Shown piece after piece: positions 1 through 12,460 of a stretch of 64,000 nucleotides of DNA. Both the position numbers and the translations under genes were made by a program. Position 1 is the first letter of the stretch, and every line of letters begins with the position of its first letter. The DNA comes from Diphasiastrum complanatum. Its lineage: Eukaryota; Streptophyta; Lycopodiopsida; Lycopodiales; Lycopodiaceae. The stretch covers positions 31,940,299 to 32,004,298 of the forward strand of contig CM055113.1 of assembly GCA_029204225.1 (NCBI GenBank), given 5' to 3'. A model generated the notes under the pieces. That model made no database searches and had not been told where the DNA came from. It worked only from the letters and a program-made list of their open reading frames with translations.

Positions 1-2402
1 AGAGGATTTTATTCCATTGAGAAGGGGTATTTCTAAGTAAGGCTTACTCGGTACAGAATATTACTGGAAATTAGTGCAAAATTCGCGAGCAGCTTCAAGT
101 TTTTCCTTGTAGAAAGTGGATGCAGGTTCAAGAAAAAATTAACGGAGTTGATTTGCAAGATGTGTGGAACAATGGAGCTTACAATCACAAAAAAGTACAA
201 ATACATATCAGGAATGGCTATGGGGCCTGTTAGATATGAAGTTCATAACTGTGGGAAGGAAGGGAACAGATTCTTCCGGCGACATGGAAATCAAAAGATT
301 ACGTAAACTCTATCAGATTATGCATCCGAAAAAGTTGTTGTCATGATATTTGACCGAAATAACAATATTTTTTTGCAGCGTCTTGTGAAGCAGCAATCGT
401 CCAATAATTCAACCTGTGATGTATAAGCAGGCAAGATCTTAAGTTTTTTTAAAGCCACACAGGACACTACATTTGCGCACATATTCTTAGAAAGAGTCGT
501 CAATTCCGCTGAAGTATCTGTGCTGGAAGCTGTATTCAAAGGGTAAACTCAGAAGCCAAGGATGTCATCTCGGACCTCTACAAGGGTAGACAATACTTCC
601 ATAAGTTGGTCCCCCGTGAGTCAGGTACTAACTGCTCTTCATTGCTTTCAAAAGAGTAGGTCGTTTGTGGTGATGCAATTACAGCTGATGACATTTACAA
701 ATAGAAACGAGACAATCGTTTGATGTGGATAATTATTGCAACGATTGAGAACCAAATATGGTTGAACCAATGAAGCATAAAAGGAGGACAGAGCTTACGT
801 TCTTTTTACTGAGACACAATTTTGTAATGTCCAAAAGAGAGAGAATGCAAGTTTCCTCGTTGTCAGCTTGATGATGACCAGTTTTAGCGCTTGATGCAAG
901 ATCTGTACATTTTATACGCACAAGATGCAGTAAGTTGGGAAGTGCCATATAATTTAACTCTTTCTCGACATCTTTCTAGAATTTGGAAAGAGTTTAGCCT
1001 GCAATTCTTATCGGTTGTGTTGTTATGAAAGTACCCGTGGAAATACGAGTTTCTGTTCAACGAAGAAGCCTCTATTTGAGAAATATTTAGATTGTACGCC
1101 ATTTTAAGCTATGTGTGGGATGGCTTTACAGAAGAAGAGCGAAACATAGCAAACAGAAAAGAACAGTGAGAAAGAGGGAATTTTAAAATTGACTTGATTT
1201 GATTCTCGATAAAACATTGATAGTTCACTGCCTTTCTTGTAGCTTGGTTGCAGACTCCTAAGGAAATAATTTAACAGTCAGACGAGAAACCATAGACGGG
1301 AATTGTGATAAGCATTCTGAGTGGGCCCTCAAAATTGACTGCCATTTTTTCAAGATTTCTGCTATGTTTTCATGAAACTTTCTTAATGGTTTATGCAATT
1401 GAGAAGTAGAGCGTGGCGGTTGTGGTTTCTACCTGTCCAATATGATCCGTCGGACTTCTGTCGTTGGGGATTAGTGCAGGGGTATCCTATCATTCATGCC
1501 TTGGCCTAAGGCATCATACTTCTCGTCACTGGGGGTACATTTGTCACCCACAGGCTGATGTCAGGACATATGGAGTCAAGCTCAACGTCTTTGATAAGCT
1601 GATGAACCTTCATGTGGATTGACATCTATTCTAAATGGACAAGTAGATTGGTCTCGTGGGAAGGCTAATTTGTGGACTTATATATATCTTCTAAGGTTCT
1701 CAATTGAGTTAGATGCTGAAAGAAGTCAATGTTGTTGTTGCTTTGGGAAAAATGTGAAAATTGTGGAGCTCTATTCATCAAAGTGTGAAGAGAATGCGTT
1801 AAAGAATGTTCCTTTTTAACTCATCACATTTTCAAGCTTAAAATGCACAACCGTGTATCACTATGCACAACTAGCCTACACAGGACCAGTGCCACAAAGA
1901 ATGTTAAAAGTAACTTCACTGTCAGCTGACTATTTCCCCAGCAGCAGCTCGGCTTATATTGTTGATGCTAAGGCTGTACCATTGGCAAATTCCATCTGAT
2001 TAAGATGATGTAGAAGAAGGAATAAATTGCAGTCAATAATGACCCTAAGAGTTGTACAACATAAGGAACCTTCTCTTAGAGATTGATGTCCTACTATGAT
2101 CCTTTCGTTGAGGAAGATGTGTATGTGGCTGAATTCAAGTTGTGTGGAAGTTATATTGGTTGATATGTTTTAGTCCATTGCTTGTTCATCCGCATGGTTG
2201 GAGTACTTGGGCTTGTATGCCTTTAGATTAATTAAAGCTACAACTCTTTACTCAGTTTTGCTTGTCGAGATAATGTTAGGTGAAATCAGCATATAAAGTA
2301 TGGATTATTCAGGTTTTCATTTACTATCTATCAACTACTTTCCTTAATGTTTAAGCTGCTGCTTGGCTGATTTAACATCACGTGGTAGCGATATGTTTGC
2401 AG
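1..2402. other. Upstream or intronic DNA before LNK exon, no gene recognised
   Basis: No open frame here has recognisable protein similarity. The reading frames are short and the composition is AT-rich. The LNK-like coding frame is open only from the splice acceptor at 2401-2402, so the first LNK coding exon (in known LNKs a short Met-Asp-Trp-rich start) and the promoter must lie in this stretch or left of the window. I looked for a short ATG exon ending in a donor with phase 0 and found none I could defend. A 66-codon frame at 1619-1819 shows nothing recognisable. Confidence 0.4.
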
Positions 2403-5400
2403 TTTGATGACATGGTGTGGGATGAATTTGGTGAAGCTGATGATCATATTGTGCCAAATCCTCAATATTTGACACAAAGTTTATGGGTATCAAGTGGTGA
2501 TTGCCTTAAAAGGTTACACTCTGAACCTGCTCCTATGTCTCTAAAAAACTCTGGACAGGTCTTTCAAGAGGTAGTGCAAAAAACCAGCTCTTATAAGCCT
2601 TCTGATGAACGGAATGTCGAAAAGCCTGTTTTTTCAAATTCAAGGCATCGTTTCCCAGATATGCAAGCTCGGGATAGCCTGTTTTGTGCTAATCCTGCAG
2701 CTGTGTCTAACACACTTCTTGAAGAGGAACCTGCACCTTTAGGAGGTGTCAAAGAAGAAATCTGCACATTATCTCCAAGTCAGCTTCTGATCAAAGAAGA
2801 GATATCTGACCTAGGTCTCAGTAGGCTGTACATGAATGGCTCATTATATCGAGAGGATGATTCGAGCATAATGGTTCACTCAAGCCCCTTTTCTCTTTTT
2901 GAAGTTGTTGAAGAAGAGAGTGAAATTGAGCTTTTTGGAGCTGAAAATACTGTTGACAAAGGAGGCACTTTGTTGGACAACATCTGGGATAATCTTGATG
3001 ATATGGACAACCTTTTTCAGTAAGACATGATTTTGCCTTGGTTTCTTCCAAGTTGTACTTTCGTATGTTTGTACAAGGCCATAAAAGTTTGTGACTCTTT
3101 CATGCACTGCAATATCCTTGACAAAAGGCGATAGTTTGAATGTTTTTATGCTTATTCCATATTGAGTTTGCAATATGCATGGGACGAAGCAGTAAACTCA
3201 AGCATGTAGATCTTGACTACTCCAAGCTGATTAGCAAGATATAGAATTTTTCAGAATGATAATCCAATCATCACCTTTTCTTAAAATTCGGAGATAAGTA
3301 TGATGCAATTATCCTTTAGATCCCTAGTATATTCCATAATGCTATGAGACTTCTGACAATTTATGGCCATTCAAAGAAAGAAAAAAAATGCTGGCCTCAA
3401 GGACTCAGCTTGGTAAACATTAAAAAGCTTTCCTGAGTAATTCTTTACAAGAGGATTGCTTATAAGGCACAATGAGAATTCGTCTTACCTACAATTTTCT
3501 TACTTCTAGAGTGGCATATTTGAATTGACCACACTCAAATTAGCTATCATTGTTATGGGCTTGATGCAATGAGTGAATTCAGTTAATCAAGCTTCTGGCA
3601 AGATAGAAGATGGCAAAATTACTGGTATTGCATGCACATCAGTGCATTGCCTTTTTAGATCAACTAGCATTCTTGGTAAATTACAAACTGTATCAATTTT
3701 GCATTAAATAGCAGTTGTGGTATCACATGGTTGAATCACTTACGAACAATGGTAAACTTCTTATTGGGTCGCTTCTGTCTTCACTATCATGGTAGCCATC
3801 ACTAATGCTATTATTACATTTAGTACCTGCTGTTTGTGCCTTCCGTAACTGGATTGATTGTGCATGGCATGATTATATAACAATGTCAGCCACCTTGCAG
3901 ATTTTTCCCATTTTTACGCTTCCTGGAATTCCTCCTTATATAGAATTGAATGAAGCTAACTAGCTCTTGAACAGCTCATTTTGATTAGAAAAACTTGATG
4001 TTGCATAAGTATGGGCTCAAGCAGAATGCAGTAGGGGATTGATGATTATAGCAAGTCACTTGCTAGAAATCTCAAGGATATGGAAAGGAGAGGAATGAAT
4101 CGCACTCAAAGCATGCAAGCCTTGGACTTCAACACATTGAAACAAGATAGTTTATCAAAAGTGCATGTTTAGCTCATGGGGTATGCAGATGCTCAGCTTG
4201 CCATGCTACGCTTTGAGCTTGGAGAATGTACATCAATTCTCTCTCCAAGCGCAGAATTCTTGCAAGTCAAATCATTAGAACGAAATAATTCTTTCTGCAC
4301 TTGTTTTGGTTGTGCTATCTCTCTGGGTTTGAGGAAGAAATGTCTCCAGAGTAAAGGGCTTTGTTTGTATCACATTATTTGAGACTTAAAGAACTGAGTG
4401 CTGTTCCTTCAAGAACACAAAATCCTGTTGTTAGATTTCCTGACCATGTAGGATATCAAAAGTTGAATGAATTTGATGGCAGCTTCTTTTTCAGGTAAAT
4501 CACTGTGGTTTTCCAATTGATTTGCTGTCTTGCAATTTGTTTTCTAGGCAGTTAACTAGTGATATTTTTAGCTTTGGTGCTAGAACTATTTCTGCAGACC
4601 TTCTGACTGGCACATGATGTTGGTATAAGAAGGCAGACTATTATTTTCACCCTGATATTTATCCAATCCGCATGATCTAATTACGCTGAAGAATTTGAGC
4701 CGATATGGTGATTTTTGAAGGCCGCTTCTCGAAAGTGGACATCATTGCTTACAAGGTGCTAGAGTTCGGTAAAGTAGCATGTCTTATGGGCAGTTTCAAT
4801 GCTAATTTGCCAGGAGACAAATGTAATGTTACATGTATTGGACTGCTTAAACCTGTGAGTTAAGCAATGCTTTATTTCTTGTAATGTGTATACAATTTCC
4901 AAAAAACAAAATATCAAGTAGTCAAGTTTTGATTTTCCAAAATCTTGTCTCCAGGGATGGTGATAATTCATTTGGGCCAGAAAGAAACGATCATCTTGAT
5001 CTTTTGCAGTGGTCATCTTCCTCTCAAATTCTTGATGGCAGTACCATCAGAAACAGCGTATCATCTGAAAAATGCCTTTCCACAATTGAATCAAGTAAAT
5101 CAGAGGAAAAAGTTCAGGATAATGAGTCAGAAAAAGAATTCAATTTTCCAGATCATGCTCCTTTGGCATTCGAAAAGGACCAGAAAACCCCATCGAAGGA
5201 TGGCTTTCCTCATTTCTCCATGGGTCAAGCCAATGAAGTTTCTCAACTAATGAACGCCAGGAAACTTTTACCTCAATATCATGACTTAGCAGGACCTCTG
5301 TATTCCACGAGTAATTTGCATATTCAGGTATATAAGGCACTTCTGAATAATTGACCTTTATATGCAGGTCTTTGTTTTGTTTTCTCCCCGAAGCTTGGGT

Positions 5401-6829
5401 CAGTCACAGTTTCAATAGACAGAAGTACCACAACATGCAAATCTGTCTACTGCTGCAAGTTGGTTTTTTGTAACCTCTAGTTCCTCTCAATTGACATGTA
5501 AATGAGTATGCAAAGTTTGACTTCTACTCCAGAGGATTTTGTTTGAAGGCTAGTGGACTGGTTGTATTGTGGTGCTAAGTAAGTAAACTTCTTATATGCA
5601 TCTGACATTCACAGGAAACAGCTAATAATGGAATTAGTGATTCCTCACATATTTCAAAGACAGACAGCAAGGAGAAGGTTATGAACATATCTTTCCAAAG
5701 CCATTCTTCTGCAGAAAAGGTTTGTTAAATTTGTCACTAAAAATTGATAAATAGTAGATGTGGAATGTTTTGGCAATGTGCACGCTTAGTGATGTCATGT
5801 GCTTAATTAAGGCCTGGTAAATTTTATTTATGCTGGTGATTTGCAGGGTAGCCGAGCAAGGCAGCATGCTTTGAGTCGCAGGAACAAGTTTAAAAGGGAG
5901 AGTTCCCTTAGAAGGGGCCATTGCTCAACACACACTAGTTCTCAAGCACAATCCATCTCCATTAAGGAGCAGTATCTACCAATAAAATTTCCTCAACGAC
6001 AATGGGGGCTCACGCCTCCAATGCCCTCTTCCTTCAAGGGGTTTTTACCTGCTTTTCAACAACCTCTATTCATGCTGGCTGACTCTTTTCTTCATCAACA
6101 AAGACCTCATCCACGCCCTGTGCTCCCCGTGGGTTCTGGCCCTTCTATATATCACTTTCCTGTCCTGGTTCCCAACGCCTCTTTAACTGGACCTCAGCTT
6201 CAATATTGTAGACCTCTTCTGGAAGGATATGAACATTCGTTTATGGAGAAACAAAAATGTGATCCCGTTTCAATGGAAGTGGTTGATGCTCCCAATTACA
6301 CTCCTTTCAGTGACAATAAGGCAGGCTCACTCGAGAGGGTAGAGAAGATACATTTGCAAGAGAGTATGCAGGTGACATCAGGAGCAGAGCAGCCTCAACA
6401 GAAGCTGTTATATGAGCAAGTCTCAGCAGACCCAAACAAAAATCAGCATGAAATCCAGCTGTCACAAGATGGGGTCTCTATAGCAGCTGGAATGACCAGG
6501 TTCATGGATTTTTCAGATGCAGAGGTAGGGCTTTCAAGCCTTGGGGCCTCAAGGTCAGTGGCTGCTTGTGAAGAGACAGAGACCGTGAAAGAGAAAGAAA
6601 CTTTCCTAGAGGATGAGGCCTTACATCAACTGCAAACTATCATTTTGAAGGTAGTGCTTACATGTTCTTCCTAGTTTACAATAAGTAGCAACCAATGGGC
6701 ATGCATTTGTGCTTTATGAGCAAGCTTGATAGTCACTAGTAATGTGATACCCACGATCCAAGTAGCTGTCATACAACATCTGTACTCTAACCAATCCACT
6801 TTATGAGGTAACTTGGAATGGAGTTTCTC

Positions 6830-6890
<61 letters not shown>

Positions 6891-7746
6891 ATCTATAGTG
6901 TGAGGATTGTCAGTTGGATGCTAGAACTAGGTTATGCATTCGTGATGCTCTATATCGACTTTCCAAAAGCGCAATGCATCGACATGGAGTTGGTGAAAAT
7001 GGAAGTAACGTTGGAGGCATGAAGGGCCCTCTAGAGGACACTTCGTCTCCGGGCAGTATTTCTAGGTATGCATACTTATTTCCCAGATCTATTCACTGTC
7101 AAATGATTTTTGGATAGCAAAAAATTTCTTAGTGCAAACCTTAAACCTTTTGATGTGATTGAGACTGCTTCTTAACTAGTTGCCAGTTGGTGAGTAGATG
7201 GATGGTAATCTTTTGACCTTTTTCATAGAGTAGGTTTAACAAGTCAACCAGAAGACTCCAGTTATGTAGAGTCACTACAAAGTCTTATTATTTTTGACAC
7301 CCAATAGTTTCACTTCAAATTACATTTTCAAATAAGTTTTATATGCAAGCCATTCCAAATAATTTCTTCTTGTTGATTTTTGCTTTTGCACTGGTTTTAG
7401 CAATCTTCTATAGTCAGAAACTTAGCAAGGGAGAGAAAATATCATGAATTGAGGTTGATAGGTAAAAATCTTTTGAAAAATCAAAATTGTCAGTGACATT
7501 CTACAAGTTATTAGGAGAGTTGTTTATGCCCTTGAGAAATGTTGCTCTAGTGTGGGGAGCATGTCTTTCCACAATATTTCTCTTGGGAAGTTTTCCTGCT
7601 TAGGAAAATGTAGGGCTGGGGAAAGATGTTTGCCCATAGAAAAGCAAGTGAGATTGTTTCCTCGAAACTGTTTTCTGAAGCATAGAGTAAGGGTTTCTTC
7701 CTAAAAGTGCTCCCATTGCATATTTTTCGTCAATGAAGCTATAAAT

Positions 7747-7813
<67 letters not shown>

Positions 7814-10800
7814 CAGTAGCGTGTACTAAGTCCATGGTTTATGAAACCTAATCACCAAAGTACACTAGCCAAGTTGGTGTAGTTGAATAAAATCTGACTA
7901 ATGCAACAATCAAGAGTTATAGAAACTGCTATACAAGCATGAGCACTCTAATAGAGTTTTGTGTTATATGCTTTGATGACGAAGCTCCCAAGTCACTTCA
8001 GAGTCCTCATCTACTCGAAGAAGGAAATAATGAAGAGCTCGTGGCGCTTTTGAAAAGAGATCCTTGAACTCATGAAAAGACATTGAACGCTTTTGCACTG
8101 CATAAGGTGATCGATTTTGTCTCTATCCATTTTTGCAAAGTAAGCGAATCCATTCTTCCCATTCCTGTTTTCATTGACAACATCTTAGATTATGGTTGTG
8201 TAAAATAACATGAAACAACATACCTCTCCCTATAAGAATAGCCACCATGATATGCCTTTCTCTCATATCATTGGGTTCATTCTTTCTTGGCGGTATTGCG
8301 TTTTTTGTTCAAAGGGATTATTCTTTACAAATGACCTCAACTTCTGAGAGTTATGGGCCTTTCATCAAGTTGAATTTTTCAGTTAGAACACCATTTCTTA
8401 ATGCCCATTCACAACCTGTGAGTAAGTTAGTGTGGAAGCTTAGAATTCTTGCCCACTATTTAGAAAGACAGTTCTCATCCATAGTTTTCACCTTTTTAAC
8501 AATGAAACATATTTTCATTTCACCTTTTCAACGTACTTGCTAACTCTAATCATAGAAGATACCGCCAAAGGAAGGGTGCTGGTGTTAGCCAAGAGCATTG
8601 GATATGAATTAAATTTTTCTACTGCATGTTGCTATTAAGAAATTAGAATCTTCTATGAACTCTTTCAATCTCCATCCATTGTACACGAGGAATGAGTCCA
8701 TGCCAAAATTTGCAATAATCAGCATCACAAAGTCATAAAATATTAATTTTTATGCAAAAGGTCTATATTGCCAAGAAGCTACTTCCATAGCATAGAAAGC
8801 CTTCCATGCCCCTATTATCCTATGTATGCATTCTAGTAAAGGTTAGCCAAAGTTTTTAACTCCCAAATACTTTTATGCTTGGGAAATGCCCACTTCATCC
8901 CCATTGAATAAGATCCTTCTAAAGCAAAAATACATCACCATAGTTGAGAGGTCATATTTCTTGATTCATTGAGAGCTTTAGAATCTTGTTGGAGACTACT
9001 TATAATGTTGAGAGAGAGAGAGAGAGAGCTTAATGGCTTTTCATCATCAGGACTTTGGGTCTCGTTGTGGTCTTCTCCTAGAGAAGAAAGAGGTAATTTG
9101 AGGTTGAGAACTAAGATGACTCTGCTGAGCTGTCTTGCATGTATCTCGTCGTCATAGGAACATCTTTCACATCATAAGTGAAACACAACGAGAATCCTCA
9201 TATGCTATGAGCAATCGTAGTGTGGTGGGTGTGTCACAAAATAGGCAGTAGTATTCTCTAATCTCATAGTATATATGGCATCTTAAGATAAATGCTCCTC
9301 AGACTCCAACTCACTCAAAGAGCATAACTCACAAATCCTCTCCTCTCTTGGAATACCATGGAACCTCTTAGTCTCAATAGCCAACTGATGTGATGATAAT
9401 TGAAGCTGGCCCAATATGAACCTGAGATTTTGTGATAATCTTGAGAGAGAGAGAGAGAGAGAAAAGAAAGCTTTATTAACGTCTTTTCCATGCCAAAAGG
9501 CGTATACGACGAAAAGGAGTACAACAGAGTAAATGGAAATCGGACGGGACAATGTCGTCAACAGAAAGCTAAACTAAAACGTAAATCGCTATGTAAAAAA
9601 GCTCATCTCTCACGCAGGAGAGGAAATAAATGATCGTAGCTCAAACATCTCTCACGTAGGAGAGGGAAAAGAATCTGAAATTCTAAGTTCTTCAATTTTA
9701 ACCAAGACCGGGCGTCCGTCTCGAAAGAGAGTTCGGAAACCGTTGGCCTTAGCATCTGCGATAATTTTCTTTCTCTCAGTCCATTGAATGGGCGTCAAGT
9801 CTTCATCCATAAAATAGTAGATCCCTTCAGGCAACCTCTTTTACGTTGAACCTTTTGACGAAGCAAAGCATCCTTGAAACGCAGAAACACTGTGGTGGAT
9901 TGGAGCTTACCCACCCAAGCAGCAGATACAACATCCTTTTTGAGACCAAAGGTGGAATGAATGAAAGCATTTGCCTCAGCCACGAGGTCCTTACCCGCAA
10001 AAGAAGCTCCCCTAACCCTGACATTGAGGGCCTTGAGATCTCATTTTTTATGTTCTTGGATAGATTCAGAAATAACCTACTTAGATCCCTTGAGCACGTT
10101 GTCCCAAGAACTCTTCGATTGCTGAAATTGCTGCTCCAAGGAGTGAACCCGCTCTTGAAGCTGCTTTGCCATGTCTTCTAAATCTGCATTGCCGCTTCCT
10201 TCTTCTGCCTCTTCATCTGATTCCAACTCCTTCTGAAGGTGAATAACATCAACCTCAAAAATGCCAACTTTACCCTGGAGGACCAAAACCGTATTCTCCA
10301 GAGTGGAGATTTGGAATGCTTGTTGCTTGATTAGTGCAAGCAAGGATACATTGGTCTCTTGAAGAGACTCAATAATGCGGGGGAAACCAGGCAAAAATTC
10401 AGTTGAAAGGGATGGAGACAAGGAGGATGAAGATGAAGGGGTGAAAGAGGGAGAGGAGGAAGAAAGAGTAGAGGGGGTAGTGGCAGTAGGAGAAGAGGTA
10501 GAAGTTGCGAGAGTGGAGGGTAAGGGTGAGGGAGAGGAAGCAGGAGAGGGAGGGGGCAACGTAAAGGGGTTTGGAGCCGTAGTAGGGATGGCTGAGAAAA
10601 CAAAGGGAGAAGGGGGAGGGGTTTTCTTGTTCCCCTTCCGATTCACTGATTGCCAATCAGCCATAGTGGCAAGAAGAGAGAGAGGGACATCGATTGGAGG
10701 GGCAACGATGAGGAGGCAAAGGGATAGGTAGCAAGGGTAGGAGCGGGATAGCAGGAGGCAGGACAGGTAGCGAGGGCCAGGAGCGGGCCAGGTAGCAAGG

Positions 10801-11329
10801 GCCGGGAGAGGAGATGGAGTGGGGCAGGTTAGGAGCGGGGCAGGGCAGAGTCGTGAGGATAGGGCACAGGAGAAAGGAGAAAGGTAGGCGGCGGCGGACA
10901 GGAGGGTGCAACGACGGACAGAAGGAGGAGGGCACCCTAAAAATCTTCTACATCAAGATTGTAAAACATAGATCCTGCATGCCGAAAAGATTAAGCGCGC
11001 AAATCACCAAAGCGGTGCTTCTTGAAATTACACCAATACTCCAAAGTAATGCCTGCAAGTAGTCACAATAGAAAGCTTATAACAATACTAGATGAATGCA
11101 AAAAAAATCGCATGAATTGGATCAGCCATCTATGAGAAATCAGCATTTGATTATTGGCTGATTGGAAGGAAGAGAAAGGGAGATCAAAGATCCAAGAACA
11201 TTTACACCAAAAGGAATGTAGAATGGGTGCTTCTTGGCTAGCTTAGCCCTCCTTGTATATATAGTAAAAATGTACAAAGTTTCATGCAAAAATCTCCACT
11301 CAATCTTGAGTTAAGGAGACATGTGTCCA

Positions 11330-11367
<38 letters not shown>

Positions 11368-12229
11368 GAGAGGAAACTTCACTTATTTGTAGTGAGTCAC
11401 TTAGTTAACTTGGGTCCTTCCAACTTAGGACCTTTACAAACTTTATTTATATTGATTTTTATCTCCCAAGCCTAAACTTGGGCGCCTAGGGCCCCCCATG
11501 GACCCAAACTGAAAATTTTCATATGTGCCGAAATTGCATGTGTCCGAGGCTAGAAACATGGCATGGGCCTCTTTGATAATCTCGACAATATTATACTCAT
11601 GGCATAATAATCAGGAGTCAAGCAAACCACACTCTATCCACTTTTGTTGGCCAGGATTGATGTCCTTCCCTTAGAAACTCTAGCAGTGCAATAAACTATA
11701 CGCTATTTACAAAAGCTGGATCGTGAGGATAAGCTCACTAAAATAGCATCACATCAAAGCAAGTTCCTTTAGCAGCTGCATACTAATTGGTGGAGGGACG
11801 TCCAAGGGTGGCTATATGTTGGGACATGCAGCTCGAAAGTTTTCACTTGCTACTATCACGAAACAAAGACTTGGCAACTCTTCTCAAAATTAGATATTAT
11901 GGAGTCATGTGGAAGGCACCCCTAAAGCGTAAGATGCAACTCAGGGTTGCAAGTCAACTGACATGGCCTACGCTCACAATCTAGTAGATGGTATACACCT
12001 AAGATACCATGGGAAGGTTGTCTATGCCAAATTTGCCTAGCTGGGGATGTCGAAATCAAAGCTCCTCTCTAGCAGCTCTAAGATCAATATAACTCACTTT
12101 TTTCTACTATGTTGGAATGATTTTTTGCTAATGCTAAGTATATATGCTTGGTAATTTTCTACTTGAAGTTAGTGCTAGACATCATTTTCTTTTGCACAAC
12201 AATACAAACATACATTAAAACATCTAATC

Positions 12230-12289
<60 letters not shown>

Positions 12290-12377
12290 TAGGCTCCCAT
12301 GTGGTCCACATACTTGATATGTACTTATTTGTCTTATATGCCTTTTGGCATGGAAAAGACATTAATAAAGCTTTCTT

Positions 12378-12460
<83 letters not shown>

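Larger units (their letters stand above)
9443..10935 (-). mobile_element. LINE copy A in LNK intron: 5' leader, ORF1 and 3' end, ORF2 deleted
   Basis: On the minus strand a GC-rich leader (10935 to 10665) is followed by an ORF1-like gene (10664 to 9652) and, only about 90-200 bp later, by a 3' end: a tATACGCCTTTTGGCATGG-like block, GAAAAGACGTTAATAAAGC, then a CT tract (GA 9443-9462 on plus). About 3 kb of ORF2 that should lie between ORF1 and the 3' end is absent, so the copy is internally deleted. It lies antisense to LNK inside its last intron. Confidence 0.6.

Noticed and set aside
10375-10731. Gly/Glu-rich plus-strand frame of 118 codons
   Set aside because: It is the reverse shadow of the Pro/Ser-rich LINE ORF1 start; the minus strand carries the coiled coil and known ORF1 motifs.
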